Positions 15,403 to 22,575 of a stretch of 64,000 bases of DNA are shown one piece after another. Positions within the stretch are counted from its first letter, which is position 1. Each line of letters opens with the position of its first letter. Below the pieces are notes generated by a model that was given only the letters and a program-made list of their open reading frames with translations, was not told where the DNA came from and did not search any database. This stretch comes from Actinomadura luteofluorescens (GTDB taxonomy: Bacteria; Actinomycetota; Actinomycetes; Streptosporangiales; Streptosporangiaceae): NCBI RefSeq assembly GCF_013409365.1, contig NZ_JACCBA010000001.1, positions 5,084,001 through 5,148,000 on the forward strand, given 5' to 3'. Made by a program: the position numbers and the translations under genes.

Positions 15403-15821
15403 CAGCGGCCGAGGAAGGCGGGGCGCAGCGAGCTGACCGTGTAGCCGAACTGGCCCGTGTTGCCCTTGGCGCCCACGAGCGGCTCGCGGGGGTACTTGCG
15501 GCTGTCGCCCTTGAAGCGGGCCTCGGAGTACATGCACCAGGTCTTGCCGGTGCGGTTCCAGAAGGACATGGCGTGGTCGTTGAGGCCGCCGCCGAGTTCG
15601 CTGAGGTCGCGCGCGACCTTGGCATAGGAGCCGCGCGAGCCGCGGGCGTTGGGGAGGCGCCAGATGCACATCCGGCCTTGCGGGCAGTCGGTCCAGGAGC
15701 GAAGGGTCACCGGGGCGGCCGGGGCGGCCGGGGCGCTCGCCGAGGCGGCGGACGGGGCCTGGACGAGCGCGGCCCCCGCGGCCAGGACCAGGACGGCTGG
15801 GGTCATTCGGATCGACGCCAT
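15399..15821 (-). CDS. secreted peptidase-inhibitor I36-like protein
   Basis: 140 residues with a Sec signal peptide (about 1-29, ending ASA). The mature part has four cysteines and the pattern CPQGRMCIWRLPNARG ... SFWNRTGKTWCMYSEARFKGDSRKYP, typical of small secreted actinobacterial proteins of the I36 inhibitor / beta-gamma-crystallin-like group (the Streptomyces metalloproteinase inhibitor SMPI is the model). The target protease is unknown. Upstream sits a long inverted repeat (15854-15880) overlapping the likely promoter, so the gene is probably regulated. Confidence 0.8.
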   Translation of the reverse strand: MASIRMTPAVLVLAAGAALVQAPSAASASAPAAPAAPVTLRSWTDCPQGRMCIWRLPNARGSRGSYAKVARDLSELGGGLNDHAMSFWNRTGKTWCMYSEARFKGDSRKYPREPLVGAKGNTGQFGYTVSSLRPAFLGRC

Positions 15822-16309
15822 CTGCGATCTGCCTCCCGTGTTCTTTTTGTATCCAATTGACTACCCTCTGTAGTCAGTTGGCAGTGTAACCGGCCCGCGC
15901 ATGGGCTTCCAGCAGCGGAAACGCCTCCCTCTCTTCCGCGCGGCGTTCCGGCGCGCGTCCCGGCTCCGGGTTCCGGGGCGCTGCGCGGGGTTCCCTCGGC
16001 GGACCTTGCCATGGTGCGACGGTTCCGGCGGTTGTAAGATCGCCCGGACTCCGGACGGTGATCTTTAGCGCGGTCGGACGCGGCGCAGGCCAGCGCGGAC
16101 GCACCGCGGATGGATCCGCGATCCGATCTCCGATGCGGCGGAGGCGATGCAGTGCCCAGTTCCATGGCGTCGGCGACGCCGTCGACACCCGGCCGCCCCC
16201 CGGCCGGTTCGGCGAGAACCCCTGTGCCGTGGAGAAGGCCTGCGCTGATGGCCGTCGACATGCGCGGGCCGGGCCCGCACCGCGAAGCCCACGGGACGAA
16301 GGAGCGGTC
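15822..16309. other. 488-bp divergent intergenic region
   Basis: Between the I36-type gene (minus) and the propeller-protein operon (plus). The left end carries the inverted repeat and probable promoter of the I36-type gene. The remainder is GC-rich and is crossed by long frames on both strands that look like shadows. A clear AAGGAG precedes 16310. No promoter for the plus operon stands out. Confidence 0.4.
15854..15880 (-). promoter_or_regulatory. inverted repeat and probable promoter of the I36-type gene
   Basis: CAATTGACTAC (15854-15864) and GTAGTCAGTTG (15870-15880) are 11-base arms with one mismatch around CCTCT. On the minus strand CTGACT and GATACA, 18 bases apart, could serve as -35 and -10, so the repeat would sit in the promoter core 33-59 bases upstream of the gene. 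An operator is the likeliest meaning. Confidence 0.55.
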
Positions 16310-18220
16310 GTGAAGCCGGGGAAGAAGGGCGCCGAGATGATTCGCGCGCGAAGCGGCTGGTGGGCCGCGGCCGTCCTGGCCACCGTCCTGCTGCTGGCCA
16401 CGCTGATGGGCGGGGGCCGGGTCGGCCTCGCCGTCGCGGCCGCCGACGGCAGCGCCTGGCTGTGGAGCCGGTCGGCGGGCGAGGTCGACCGGGTCAACCC
16501 CGACAGCGGCAAGGTGGACCAGCGCCGCGCGGTGACCGACTCCCGCGGCCACCGGGTGCAGGTCACCCAGAACGACAGGTTCCTGCTCATCCACGACCTG
16601 GACACCGGCCGCGTGTCGTCGCTCGACCTCAACGGCCTGGGCTTCTCGGGACGCCTGGACATCGGCACCCGCGGCGATCCGCACCTGGCGATGGGCTCCG
16701 ACGGAGCCGCGCTGGTCGAGCGCACCACCGGTGCCGTGCGCGCGCTGGACCCGGCCACGCTGCGTCCCGTGGGCCCGGTCCTGCAGCTTCCCGGCCCGCT
16801 GGTCGGCGGCGAGTTCGACGACGCCGGCCTGCTGTGGGTGGCCGTGCCCCGGCAGGGCACCGTCATCGCCCTGAAGGTCTCCCCTCAGGGAGCCTCCGTC
16901 GTCCGCACGGCCGAGGCCGCGCCGCCCGACCACGATCTGACGATGACCGTGCTGGACCAGGGCGCCCTCGTGGTCGACCGCGGCGGGCGGGACCTGGTGG
17001 TCGCGACGGGCGACGGCACCCGCCGGGTCACCGCCCCGGTGCCGCTCACCGGCGCGATGGTGCCGGAGCGCACCCACGGCGGTCTCGCCGTGGTCACCGT
17101 GCCCGGCGCCGGCTCGGTGGTCACGCTGGGCGACGTGCGCAAGGGCGGCCCGGTCCGGTCGTTCCCGCTGACCGACCCCGTCCAGGAGCCCGCCGTGCCG
17201 TTCGCCGGCAAGGTGTACCTGCCCGTGCGGGAGACCGGCCAGGTCCGGGTCTTCGAGCCGGCGGGGCGGCAGACCGGCATGCTGTCCATGCCGGCCGGAC
17301 GCGGCGACATGGAGCTCCAGGTCCGCGAGGGCAACCTGTTCGTCAACTCGCCGGGCAGCACGGACGCCCTGGTCGTCGGCGGCGACGGCGTGGCCCGCAA
17401 GGTCGGCAAGTTCCCGGGCGGGCCGGGGCGGGGCGGAGAGCGCCCGGGCAAGCCCGGCGGCGAGGCGAGCAGCCCGCCCCTGATCCCGGCGCCGCCGGCC
17501 GATCCGGTCTTCCCGGACCCGTTCGACCCGATCATTCCTCCCGAGCGCCCCGAGGCGCCCGTGCCCACCACCCCCGAAGCGCCCCCGCCCGGCCGCACGG
17601 AAACGCCCCGGCCTCCGGCGAAGCCCGGGTCGCGTACTCCAAAGCCCCGGACGCCTTCACGGACGCCCACGACGGCACCCACGACGCAGTCGCCCCCCAG
17701 GCCCACGCCCCCGACCAGGACCACGTCGCCCACGAGCAGGCCGACCACGCCCAGGCCGACCACCCCCAGGCCGACCACCCCCAAGCCGACCACCCCCAAG
17801 CCGACCCCGACCAGGCCGAAGCCCACCCCGACCAAGCCCAAGCCCACCCCGACCAAGCCGAAGCCCAAGCCCACCCAGACCCGCAACCCGTACACGCCGG
17901 CGCAGGTCTGCAACGCGACCGCGGGCGGCAACTACCAGGTCCAGCGGTCGGCGTCGTTCCCTGGTGGACGGATCTACCAGCTCTACAGCGCGTCCACCAA
18001 GAAGAACTGCGCGGTCACGATGAAGACCACGGACATCGGCAAGGGGACCAACGCCTGGATCCGCCTCCAGAGCCAGAAGGGCGGCAAGGTCGCCTCCGAC
18101 AACGGCACGTTCAAGTACTACGCCGGACCGGTCTTCGTCCTGGCGCCCGGCGACTGCGTCCGGTACTCGGGCGGCGCCTCCGGCGCCAGCGCCTCGTCCG
18201 GCTGGGGCAACTGCGGCTAA
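16310..18220 (+). CDS. membrane-anchored propeller-like protein with Pro-rich linker and SapA-like C-terminal domain
   Basis: 636 residues. One N-terminal membrane segment (about 14-40), then a region of repeating four-strand units (about 45-385) that looks like a beta-propeller (SAWLWSRSAGEVDRVNPDSG, LLWVAVPRQGTVIALKVS, VYLPVRETGQVRVFEP). A Pro/Thr/Lys-rich spacer follows (about 390-525), encoded by tandem DNA repeats. The last 105 residues carry four cysteines and resemble spore-associated protein A (CNATAGGNYQVQ ... KNCAVTM ... YYAGPVFVLAPGDCVRYSG ... NCG). The spacer looks made to span the cell wall and display the end domain. The GTG at 16310 follows AAGGAG. First gene of an operon with MoxR, DUF58 and transglutaminase genes; it may be the client of that machinery. 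Confidence 0.8.
   Translation: MKPGKKGAEMIRARSGWWAAAVLATVLLLATLMGGGRVGLAVAAADGSAWLWSRSAGEVDRVNPDSGKVDQRRAVTDSRGHRVQVTQNDRFLLIHDLDTGRVSSLDLNGLGFSGRLDIGTRGDPHLAMGSDGAALVERTTGAVRALDPATLRPVGPVLQLPGPLVGGEFDDAGLLWVAVPRQGTVIALKVSPQGASVVRTAEAAPPDHDLTMTVLDQGALVVDRGGRDLVVATGDGTRRVTAPVPLTGAMVPERTHGGLAVVTVPGAGSVVTLGDVRKGGPVRSFPLTDPVQEPAVPFAGKVYLPVRETGQVRVFEPAGRQTGMLSMPAGRGDMELQVREGNLFVNSPGSTDALVVGGDGVARKVGKFPGGPGRGGERPGKPGGEASSPPLIPAPPADPVFPDPFDPIIPPERPEAPVPTTPEAPPPGRTETPRPPAKPGSRTPKPRTPSRTPTTAPTTQSPPRPTPPTRTTSPTSRPTTPRPTTPRPTTPKPTTPKPTPTRPKPTPTKPKPTPTKPKPKPTQTRNPYTPAQVCNATAGGNYQVQRSASFPGGRIYQLYSASTKKNCAVTMKTTDIGKGTNAWIRLQSQKGGKVASDNGTFKYYAGPVFVLAPGDCVRYSGGASGASASSGWGNCG
17741..17869 (+). repeat. tandem repeats encoding the Pro/Thr/Lys spacer
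   Basis: Five 15-base units near CCGACCACCCCCAAG (17741-17815) encode RPTTP/KPTTP-type pentapeptides. Two 21-base units (17816-17857) and a partial one follow. In-frame expansion would change spacer length without breaking the protein. Confidence 0.85.
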
Positions 18221-18232
18221 GAAGGGTTACGA

Positions 18233-19219
18233 GTGAGCACCACGACCGCGATGCCGGCGCTGCCCGACGAGGAGGCGCTGCTGGCCGCCGCCGCCTTCGA
18301 GCGGATGGCCGCCGGCATCCAGGCGGCGGCACGCTGCGATCCCGCCACGGTGCGGCTGATCCTCACCGCGTTCGCCGCGGGCGGGCACGTCCTGCTGGAG
18401 GACCTGCCCGGCATGGGCAAGACGACGCTGGCGCGCGCGCTGGCGGCGGTGACCGGCGGGAAGATCGGCCGCGTGCAGTGCACTCCCGACCTGCTGCCCT
18501 CCGACGTCACCGGAGTGACGATCTTCAATGAGCGCAGCCGCGAGTTCGAGTTCCACCCGGGTCCGGTGTTCGCCAACGTCGTCATCGTGGACGAGATCAA
18601 CCGGACCTCGCCGAAGACGCAGTCGGCGCTGCTGGAAGTGATGCAGGAAGGGCGGATCACCGTGGACGGGAAGGCGCACCCGGTGCCGCGCCCGTTCCTG
18701 GTGGTGGCCACGCAGAACCCCATCGACCTGGAGGGAACGTTCCCGCTGCCCGAGGCGCAGCTCGACCGCTTCCTGATGCGGCTGTCGCTGGGCTACCCGG
18801 GCGAGGAGGCGGAGCTGTCGCTGCTGCGCGGCTCGTCCCTGACCGAACCCGAGGACCTGGCCCCGGTGCTGATCGGCGAGGAGATGGCGCGGCTCGGCGC
18901 GGCCGCCGAGCGGGTCGCGGTCGCCGAGTCCGTGAACCAGTACGTCCTGCGGCTGGCCCAGCGCACGCGGCGGGATCCGCGGCTGCGGGCCGGCGTCTCC
19001 CTCCGGGGCTCCATCGCGCTGTGCCGGACGGCGCGGATCTACGCGCTCGCCGACGGGCGCGGGTACGTCACCCCGGACGACGTCAAGGCCCTGGCGCGGC
19101 CGGTCTGGGCCCACCGGCTGGTGCCGCTCTCGGGCGCCGCGGGCTCGGCGGAGACCGCCGAGCTGCTGGACGGCGTCCTGGCCGAAGTCCCCGTCCCGGC
19201 ACCGCAGGGGAACGGCTAG
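18233..19219 (+). CDS. MoxR-family AAA ATPase
   Basis: 328 residues. Walker A DLPGMGKTT (about 57-65), Walker B VIVDEINR (117-124), sensor 1 in VVATQNPIDLEGTFPLPEAQLDRFLM, and the C-terminal AAA lid with LRAGVSLRGSIALCRTARIYAL. MoxR ATPases act as chaperones for assembling or activating extracytoplasmic complexes and are nearly always paired with DUF58 and transglutaminase genes, as here. Starts with GTG at 18233, 12 bases after the propeller gene; four bases separate it from the next. Confidence 0.97.
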   Translation: MSTTTAMPALPDEEALLAAAAFERMAAGIQAAARCDPATVRLILTAFAAGGHVLLEDLPGMGKTTLARALAAVTGGKIGRVQCTPDLLPSDVTGVTIFNERSREFEFHPGPVFANVVIVDEINRTSPKTQSALLEVMQEGRITVDGKAHPVPRPFLVVATQNPIDLEGTFPLPEAQLDRFLMRLSLGYPGEEAELSLLRGSSLTEPEDLAPVLIGEEMARLGAAAERVAVAESVNQYVLRLAQRTRRDPRLRAGVSLRGSIALCRTARIYALADGRGYVTPDDVKALARPVWAHRLVPLSGAAGSAETAELLDGVLAEVPVPAPQGNG

Positions 19220-19222
19220 ACC

Positions 19223-20365
19223 GTGGCCGGCGGCACCCCCCGCCCCACCGTCCGCGGCTGGGCGCTGCTCGTTTCCGGAGCCGTCCTGTGCGGCGGGGGC
19301 CTCGGTCTCGGCTACCTCGCGCCGGGCCTTTTGGGGGCCCTCGCCTTCCCGGCCGTCGCGCTGGCCATGGGCCTCGCCGGCCGGCTCCCGGCCGCCCGGG
19401 TCGGCCGCCGGCTCACCGCGTCGCGGGTCCGCGCCGGAGAGTCCGTGACCGTCGTCCTGGAGGTAGCCGCGGACGGTGGCGCCCGGAGCGCCGCCGTCGC
19501 CGAGCACGTCACCGGGACCGGAGAGCCGGTCGTCCTGCCCCTGGGCCCCGCCCGCCCCGTGATCCGCTACGAGCTGACCCCGCAGCGGCGCGGTGTGGTG
19601 GAGGCGGGACCGCTCCATCTGGTCCGCACCGACCCGCTGGGGCTCGCCCGCGCCGTCCGGGCGGCCGACGACGTGCCCGTCCGGGTGCTGGTGCATCCGC
19701 GCCACCACCACCTCGTCCCCGTGCCCGCGGCCGGCGGCGGCGGCCGGGACACCTCCTCGGCGTCGGTCCGGGCCTCCGAGGGGGCCTTCGCGGGCCTGCG
19801 CGAGCACGCGCCCGGCGACGACGTGCGCCAGATCCACTGGCGGACGTCGGCGCGCCGCGGGCGCCTGATGGTCCGCGAGCACGCCGACTCCGCCGGCACG
19901 GGCATGACCGTGCTGGTCGACGACCGGTACGGCCCGGACGAGCTGGACGTCCTCGTGGAGGCCGCCGCGTCGATCGTGCGGTCTTGCCCGGACGTCCCGG
20001 TCGAGTTGCGGACGGCCGGCGGCGCGCGTTCGGCCGCGGCGGCGGGCGTCACCGCGCACCTGGACGTGCTGGCCGAGGCGGCGGCCCGCCCCGGCGCGGA
20101 CTTCCCGGCCGCCTGCGCCGGGCTGCGCTCCGCCCCGACGGGCCGCGCGATCGTGCTGCTGTCCACGACGGCGGCGGACGAGGACGTCGCCGCGGCCATG
20201 CGACCGCTCGCGGCGCGGCACACCGTCTCGCTGGTCGGCCTGATCGGCCCCGGTGACGCCGGAGGCGGGGGCCTCGCGCCGCCCGCCGGGGTGCGGCTCC
20301 TGCGCGCGGCCGACGCCGCCGGGTTCGCCGAGCGGTGGAACGAGAGCAGATGGTGGGCGCGGTGA
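19223..20365 (+). CDS. DUF58-domain membrane protein
   Basis: 380 residues. Two N-terminal membrane segments (about 11-50), a beta-sandwich-like middle (about 60-180), then the DUF58 signature LREHAPGDDVRQIHWRTSARRGRLMVREH (about 194-222) and a von Willebrand A-like alpha/beta end (GMTVLVDDRYG ... AIVLLSTTAADEDVAA). DUF58 proteins are the standard partners of MoxR ATPases. The stop codon overlaps the next start (GTGA, 20362-20365). Confidence 0.95.
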   Translation: MAGGTPRPTVRGWALLVSGAVLCGGGLGLGYLAPGLLGALAFPAVALAMGLAGRLPAARVGRRLTASRVRAGESVTVVLEVAADGGARSAAVAEHVTGTGEPVVLPLGPARPVIRYELTPQRRGVVEAGPLHLVRTDPLGLARAVRAADDVPVRVLVHPRHHHLVPVPAAGGGGRDTSSASVRASEGAFAGLREHAPGDDVRQIHWRTSARRGRLMVREHADSAGTGMTVLVDDRYGPDELDVLVEAAASIVRSCPDVPVELRTAGGARSAAAAGVTAHLDVLAEAAARPGADFPAACAGLRSAPTGRAIVLLSTTAADEDVAAAMRPLAARHTVSLVGLIGPGDAGGGGLAPPAGVRLLRAADAAGFAERWNESRWWAR

Positions 20366-22575
20366 CCCGGATCCGGACCGCGCTGTCGTCCGCCGCCGTG
20401 GCGCTGGCCGCCGCCGCGCCGGCGCCGCTGCTGTCGGCGGGGTACGACCGGCCCCTTCCCGTGTTCGTCGTGCTGGCGGTCACCGCGGCCCTCGCCACCG
20501 GGGTGACGTCGGCGGCGTACCGGATGCTGCGCGGAGGCGGACCCGCCGCGATCCCGGCGGGCCTGCCCGTGGCCGCGCTGTGGCTGGTCGCGCTCGCCGC
20601 CTGGGCTCCCGGGCCCGTCAGGGGGCCGGTGCCGGCCGCCGTGGACGCGGTGCTGCACTCCGGCGCCCGCATCCTGACGACCGCGCCGCAGGCTCCGGTG
20701 ACCGTGGACCTGCTGGCGTTCCCGGTTGCGGCGGTCTGGCTCGCCGCGGCGATCGCGACGGTGCTGTGCCGTGACGGCCGCGTCCTGCCCGCGCTGCTGC
20801 CGGGCGTGCTGCTCCTCTGCGGGGCCGCGGCGCTGAACCCGCAGGCGGCCGGGCCCGGCTACTGGTCGGCCGCCCTGGTCGCCGCAGGCGCCGCCGCGCT
20901 GCTGGTCGCCGCACCGCGTCCCCGCCCGGACACCGCGAGCGCCGGGTTCACCGTGCGCGTACCGGACCTGGCGGGCACGGGAGCCGCGCCCGCCCGGAGC
21001 CGGCCGCGCCCGCGCACCGGTGCGGCGGTCGCGGCGGTGGCCTGCGCCGTGGCCCTGCCCGGCGCCGTCGCCGTGGTCGGCGCGTCCGGCGTGCTGACGG
21101 ACTGGCCGGTGAAGGCGGCCGACCCCCGCAGGGCCGCCGAAGCCCCCGCGGCACCGACCCAGGAACGCAACCCCCTGTCCTACCTGTCGGCATGGTCCGC
21201 CGATCCCGGCGTTCCGCTGATGAACGTGTCGGGTCCGAAGACGGAGCTGCGGTGGGCCGCGCTCTCCGAGTTCACCGGGCCGACCTGGCTGCCCGACAGC
21301 ACCTACCTTCCCGGCGGGGCGAACCTGCTGCCCCCCGCCGAGACCCCTCCGAGCCCGGTGCGGACGACGGTGCGCGTCTCGGTCGGCAAGCTGCCCGGCG
21401 GCTGGGTGCCGGTTCCCGGTGCCCCCGTCCGCGTGGACGGCCTCGCGGTCGAGCAGGACGAGGACTCCGGCACGCTCCTGTCCTCGGACGGCCCGGTGGC
21501 CGGGCGGACGTACTCGGCGACGGGGGACGTCCCGGAGTGGAGCGGAGCGCGGACCGCCAAAGCCGTGACGGCCTCCGGCGAGGAGGACCAGCGCTACCTC
21601 CGGTTGCCGCCCGGTGCGCCGCCGAAGCTCACGGAGATCGCCGCGAGGGCCGCCGGGGACGGCACCGCGCACCAGCGCGCGTCCCGCCTCGCCGAGTACC
21701 TGCGCAAGTCCTACACCTTCAAGCCGGGCGCCCCGGGCGGTCACGGCTACGCCGAACTCGCGAAACTGCTCGTCGCCCCGGGGCGCAAGGGCGGAGGCGC
21801 GACGTCGGAGCAGTTCGCCAGCGCGTTCGCGGTGCTGGCGAGGGCTGCCGGGCTGCCGAGCCGGGTGGCGGTCGGGTTCGGGCCGGGAATCGGCGACCGC
21901 GACCGCGTGGTCCGCACTGGCGACGCGGTGGCGTGGGGCGAGATCTACTTCCGTGACCTGGGCTGGGTGCCCTACGACCCGAACCCGCGGGCGCGCACGC
22001 CGGCGTCCGCGCCGACGCCCTCGGGGACGCAGACCGAAGAAGACGGTTCGCAGTCCGACGGTCCCGACGCCCAAGACCTCGGCGGCCGGGGCAGCGCGGG
22101 CGGCGGTGGCCGCCCCGGTTCGGGCTCCCACGAGGAGATCCTGCTCGTCCTCCCGGCGCTGGTCCTGCTGGCCTTCCTGCTCGGGACCCCGATACTGGGC
22201 GCGATCCGGTTCCGCCGGCTGCGCAAGGGCACCGCCCCCGACCGGATCCGGAGGGCCTGGATCGAGCTGCTGGTGGCGACGCGCGTCGCGGGCCTGCCCG
22301 TTCCCGCGTCCGCCACCCCCGTCGAGATGGCGGAGCGGCTCGCGAGGGAACTGCCGCGCGTCGATCCCGAACGGCTGCGCAGGGTGGGCGGGCTGATGAA
22401 CGCCGCCCGCTACGGAGGCTCGGTCACCCCGGAGGACGCCGCGTTCACGGTCGCGGAGGTCCGCTCCGCGACCGTCGCGCTGCGCCGCTCCCGGCCGCTC
22501 CCGCGCCGCCTGCTGTGGTGGTGGGACCCGCGCGCGCCGCTGTGGGCGGCTCAGCCCGCCCGCTTGCCTCGGTGA
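20362..22575 (+). CDS. membrane transglutaminase-like protein (DUF3488/TgpA type)
   Basis: 737 residues from the GTG at 20362, which overlaps the DUF58 stop by four bases; an ATG at 20350 is an alternative start. About six N-terminal membrane segments, then an extracytoplasmic transglutaminase-like domain: TSEQFASAFAVLARAAGLPSRVAVGFGPG, where the usual nucleophile Cys appears replaced by Gln/Phe context, WGEIYFRDLGWVPYDPNP with the conserved end, and a C-terminal membrane segment (about 590-610) with a cytoplasmic tail. The architecture is that of TgpA-type proteins. In papain-like members the triad is Cys-His-Asp; here the stretch normally carrying Cys reads SEQFASAFAVL with no Cys, and EIYF replaces the usual H-x-W, so it may be inactive. 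Confidence 0.9.
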   Translation: MTRIRTALSSAAVALAAAAPAPLLSAGYDRPLPVFVVLAVTAALATGVTSAAYRMLRGGGPAAIPAGLPVAALWLVALAAWAPGPVRGPVPAAVDAVLHSGARILTTAPQAPVTVDLLAFPVAAVWLAAAIATVLCRDGRVLPALLPGVLLLCGAAALNPQAAGPGYWSAALVAAGAAALLVAAPRPRPDTASAGFTVRVPDLAGTGAAPARSRPRPRTGAAVAAVACAVALPGAVAVVGASGVLTDWPVKAADPRRAAEAPAAPTQERNPLSYLSAWSADPGVPLMNVSGPKTELRWAALSEFTGPTWLPDSTYLPGGANLLPPAETPPSPVRTTVRVSVGKLPGGWVPVPGAPVRVDGLAVEQDEDSGTLLSSDGPVAGRTYSATGDVPEWSGARTAKAVTASGEEDQRYLRLPPGAPPKLTEIAARAAGDGTAHQRASRLAEYLRKSYTFKPGAPGGHGYAELAKLLVAPGRKGGGATSEQFASAFAVLARAAGLPSRVAVGFGPGIGDRDRVVRTGDAVAWGEIYFRDLGWVPYDPNPRARTPASAPTPSGTQTEEDGSQSDGPDAQDLGGRGSAGGGGRPGSGSHEEILLVLPALVLLAFLLGTPILGAIRFRRLRKGTAPDRIRRAWIELLVATRVAGLPVPASATPVEMAERLARELPRVDPERLRRVGGLMNAARYGGSVTPEDAAFTVAEVRSATVALRRSRPLPRRLLWWWDPRAPLWAAQPARLPR

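Noticed and set aside
17741..17869. CRISPR or regulatory repeat
   Set aside because: The repeats are in frame inside a coding region and encode the Pro/Thr/Lys spacer.
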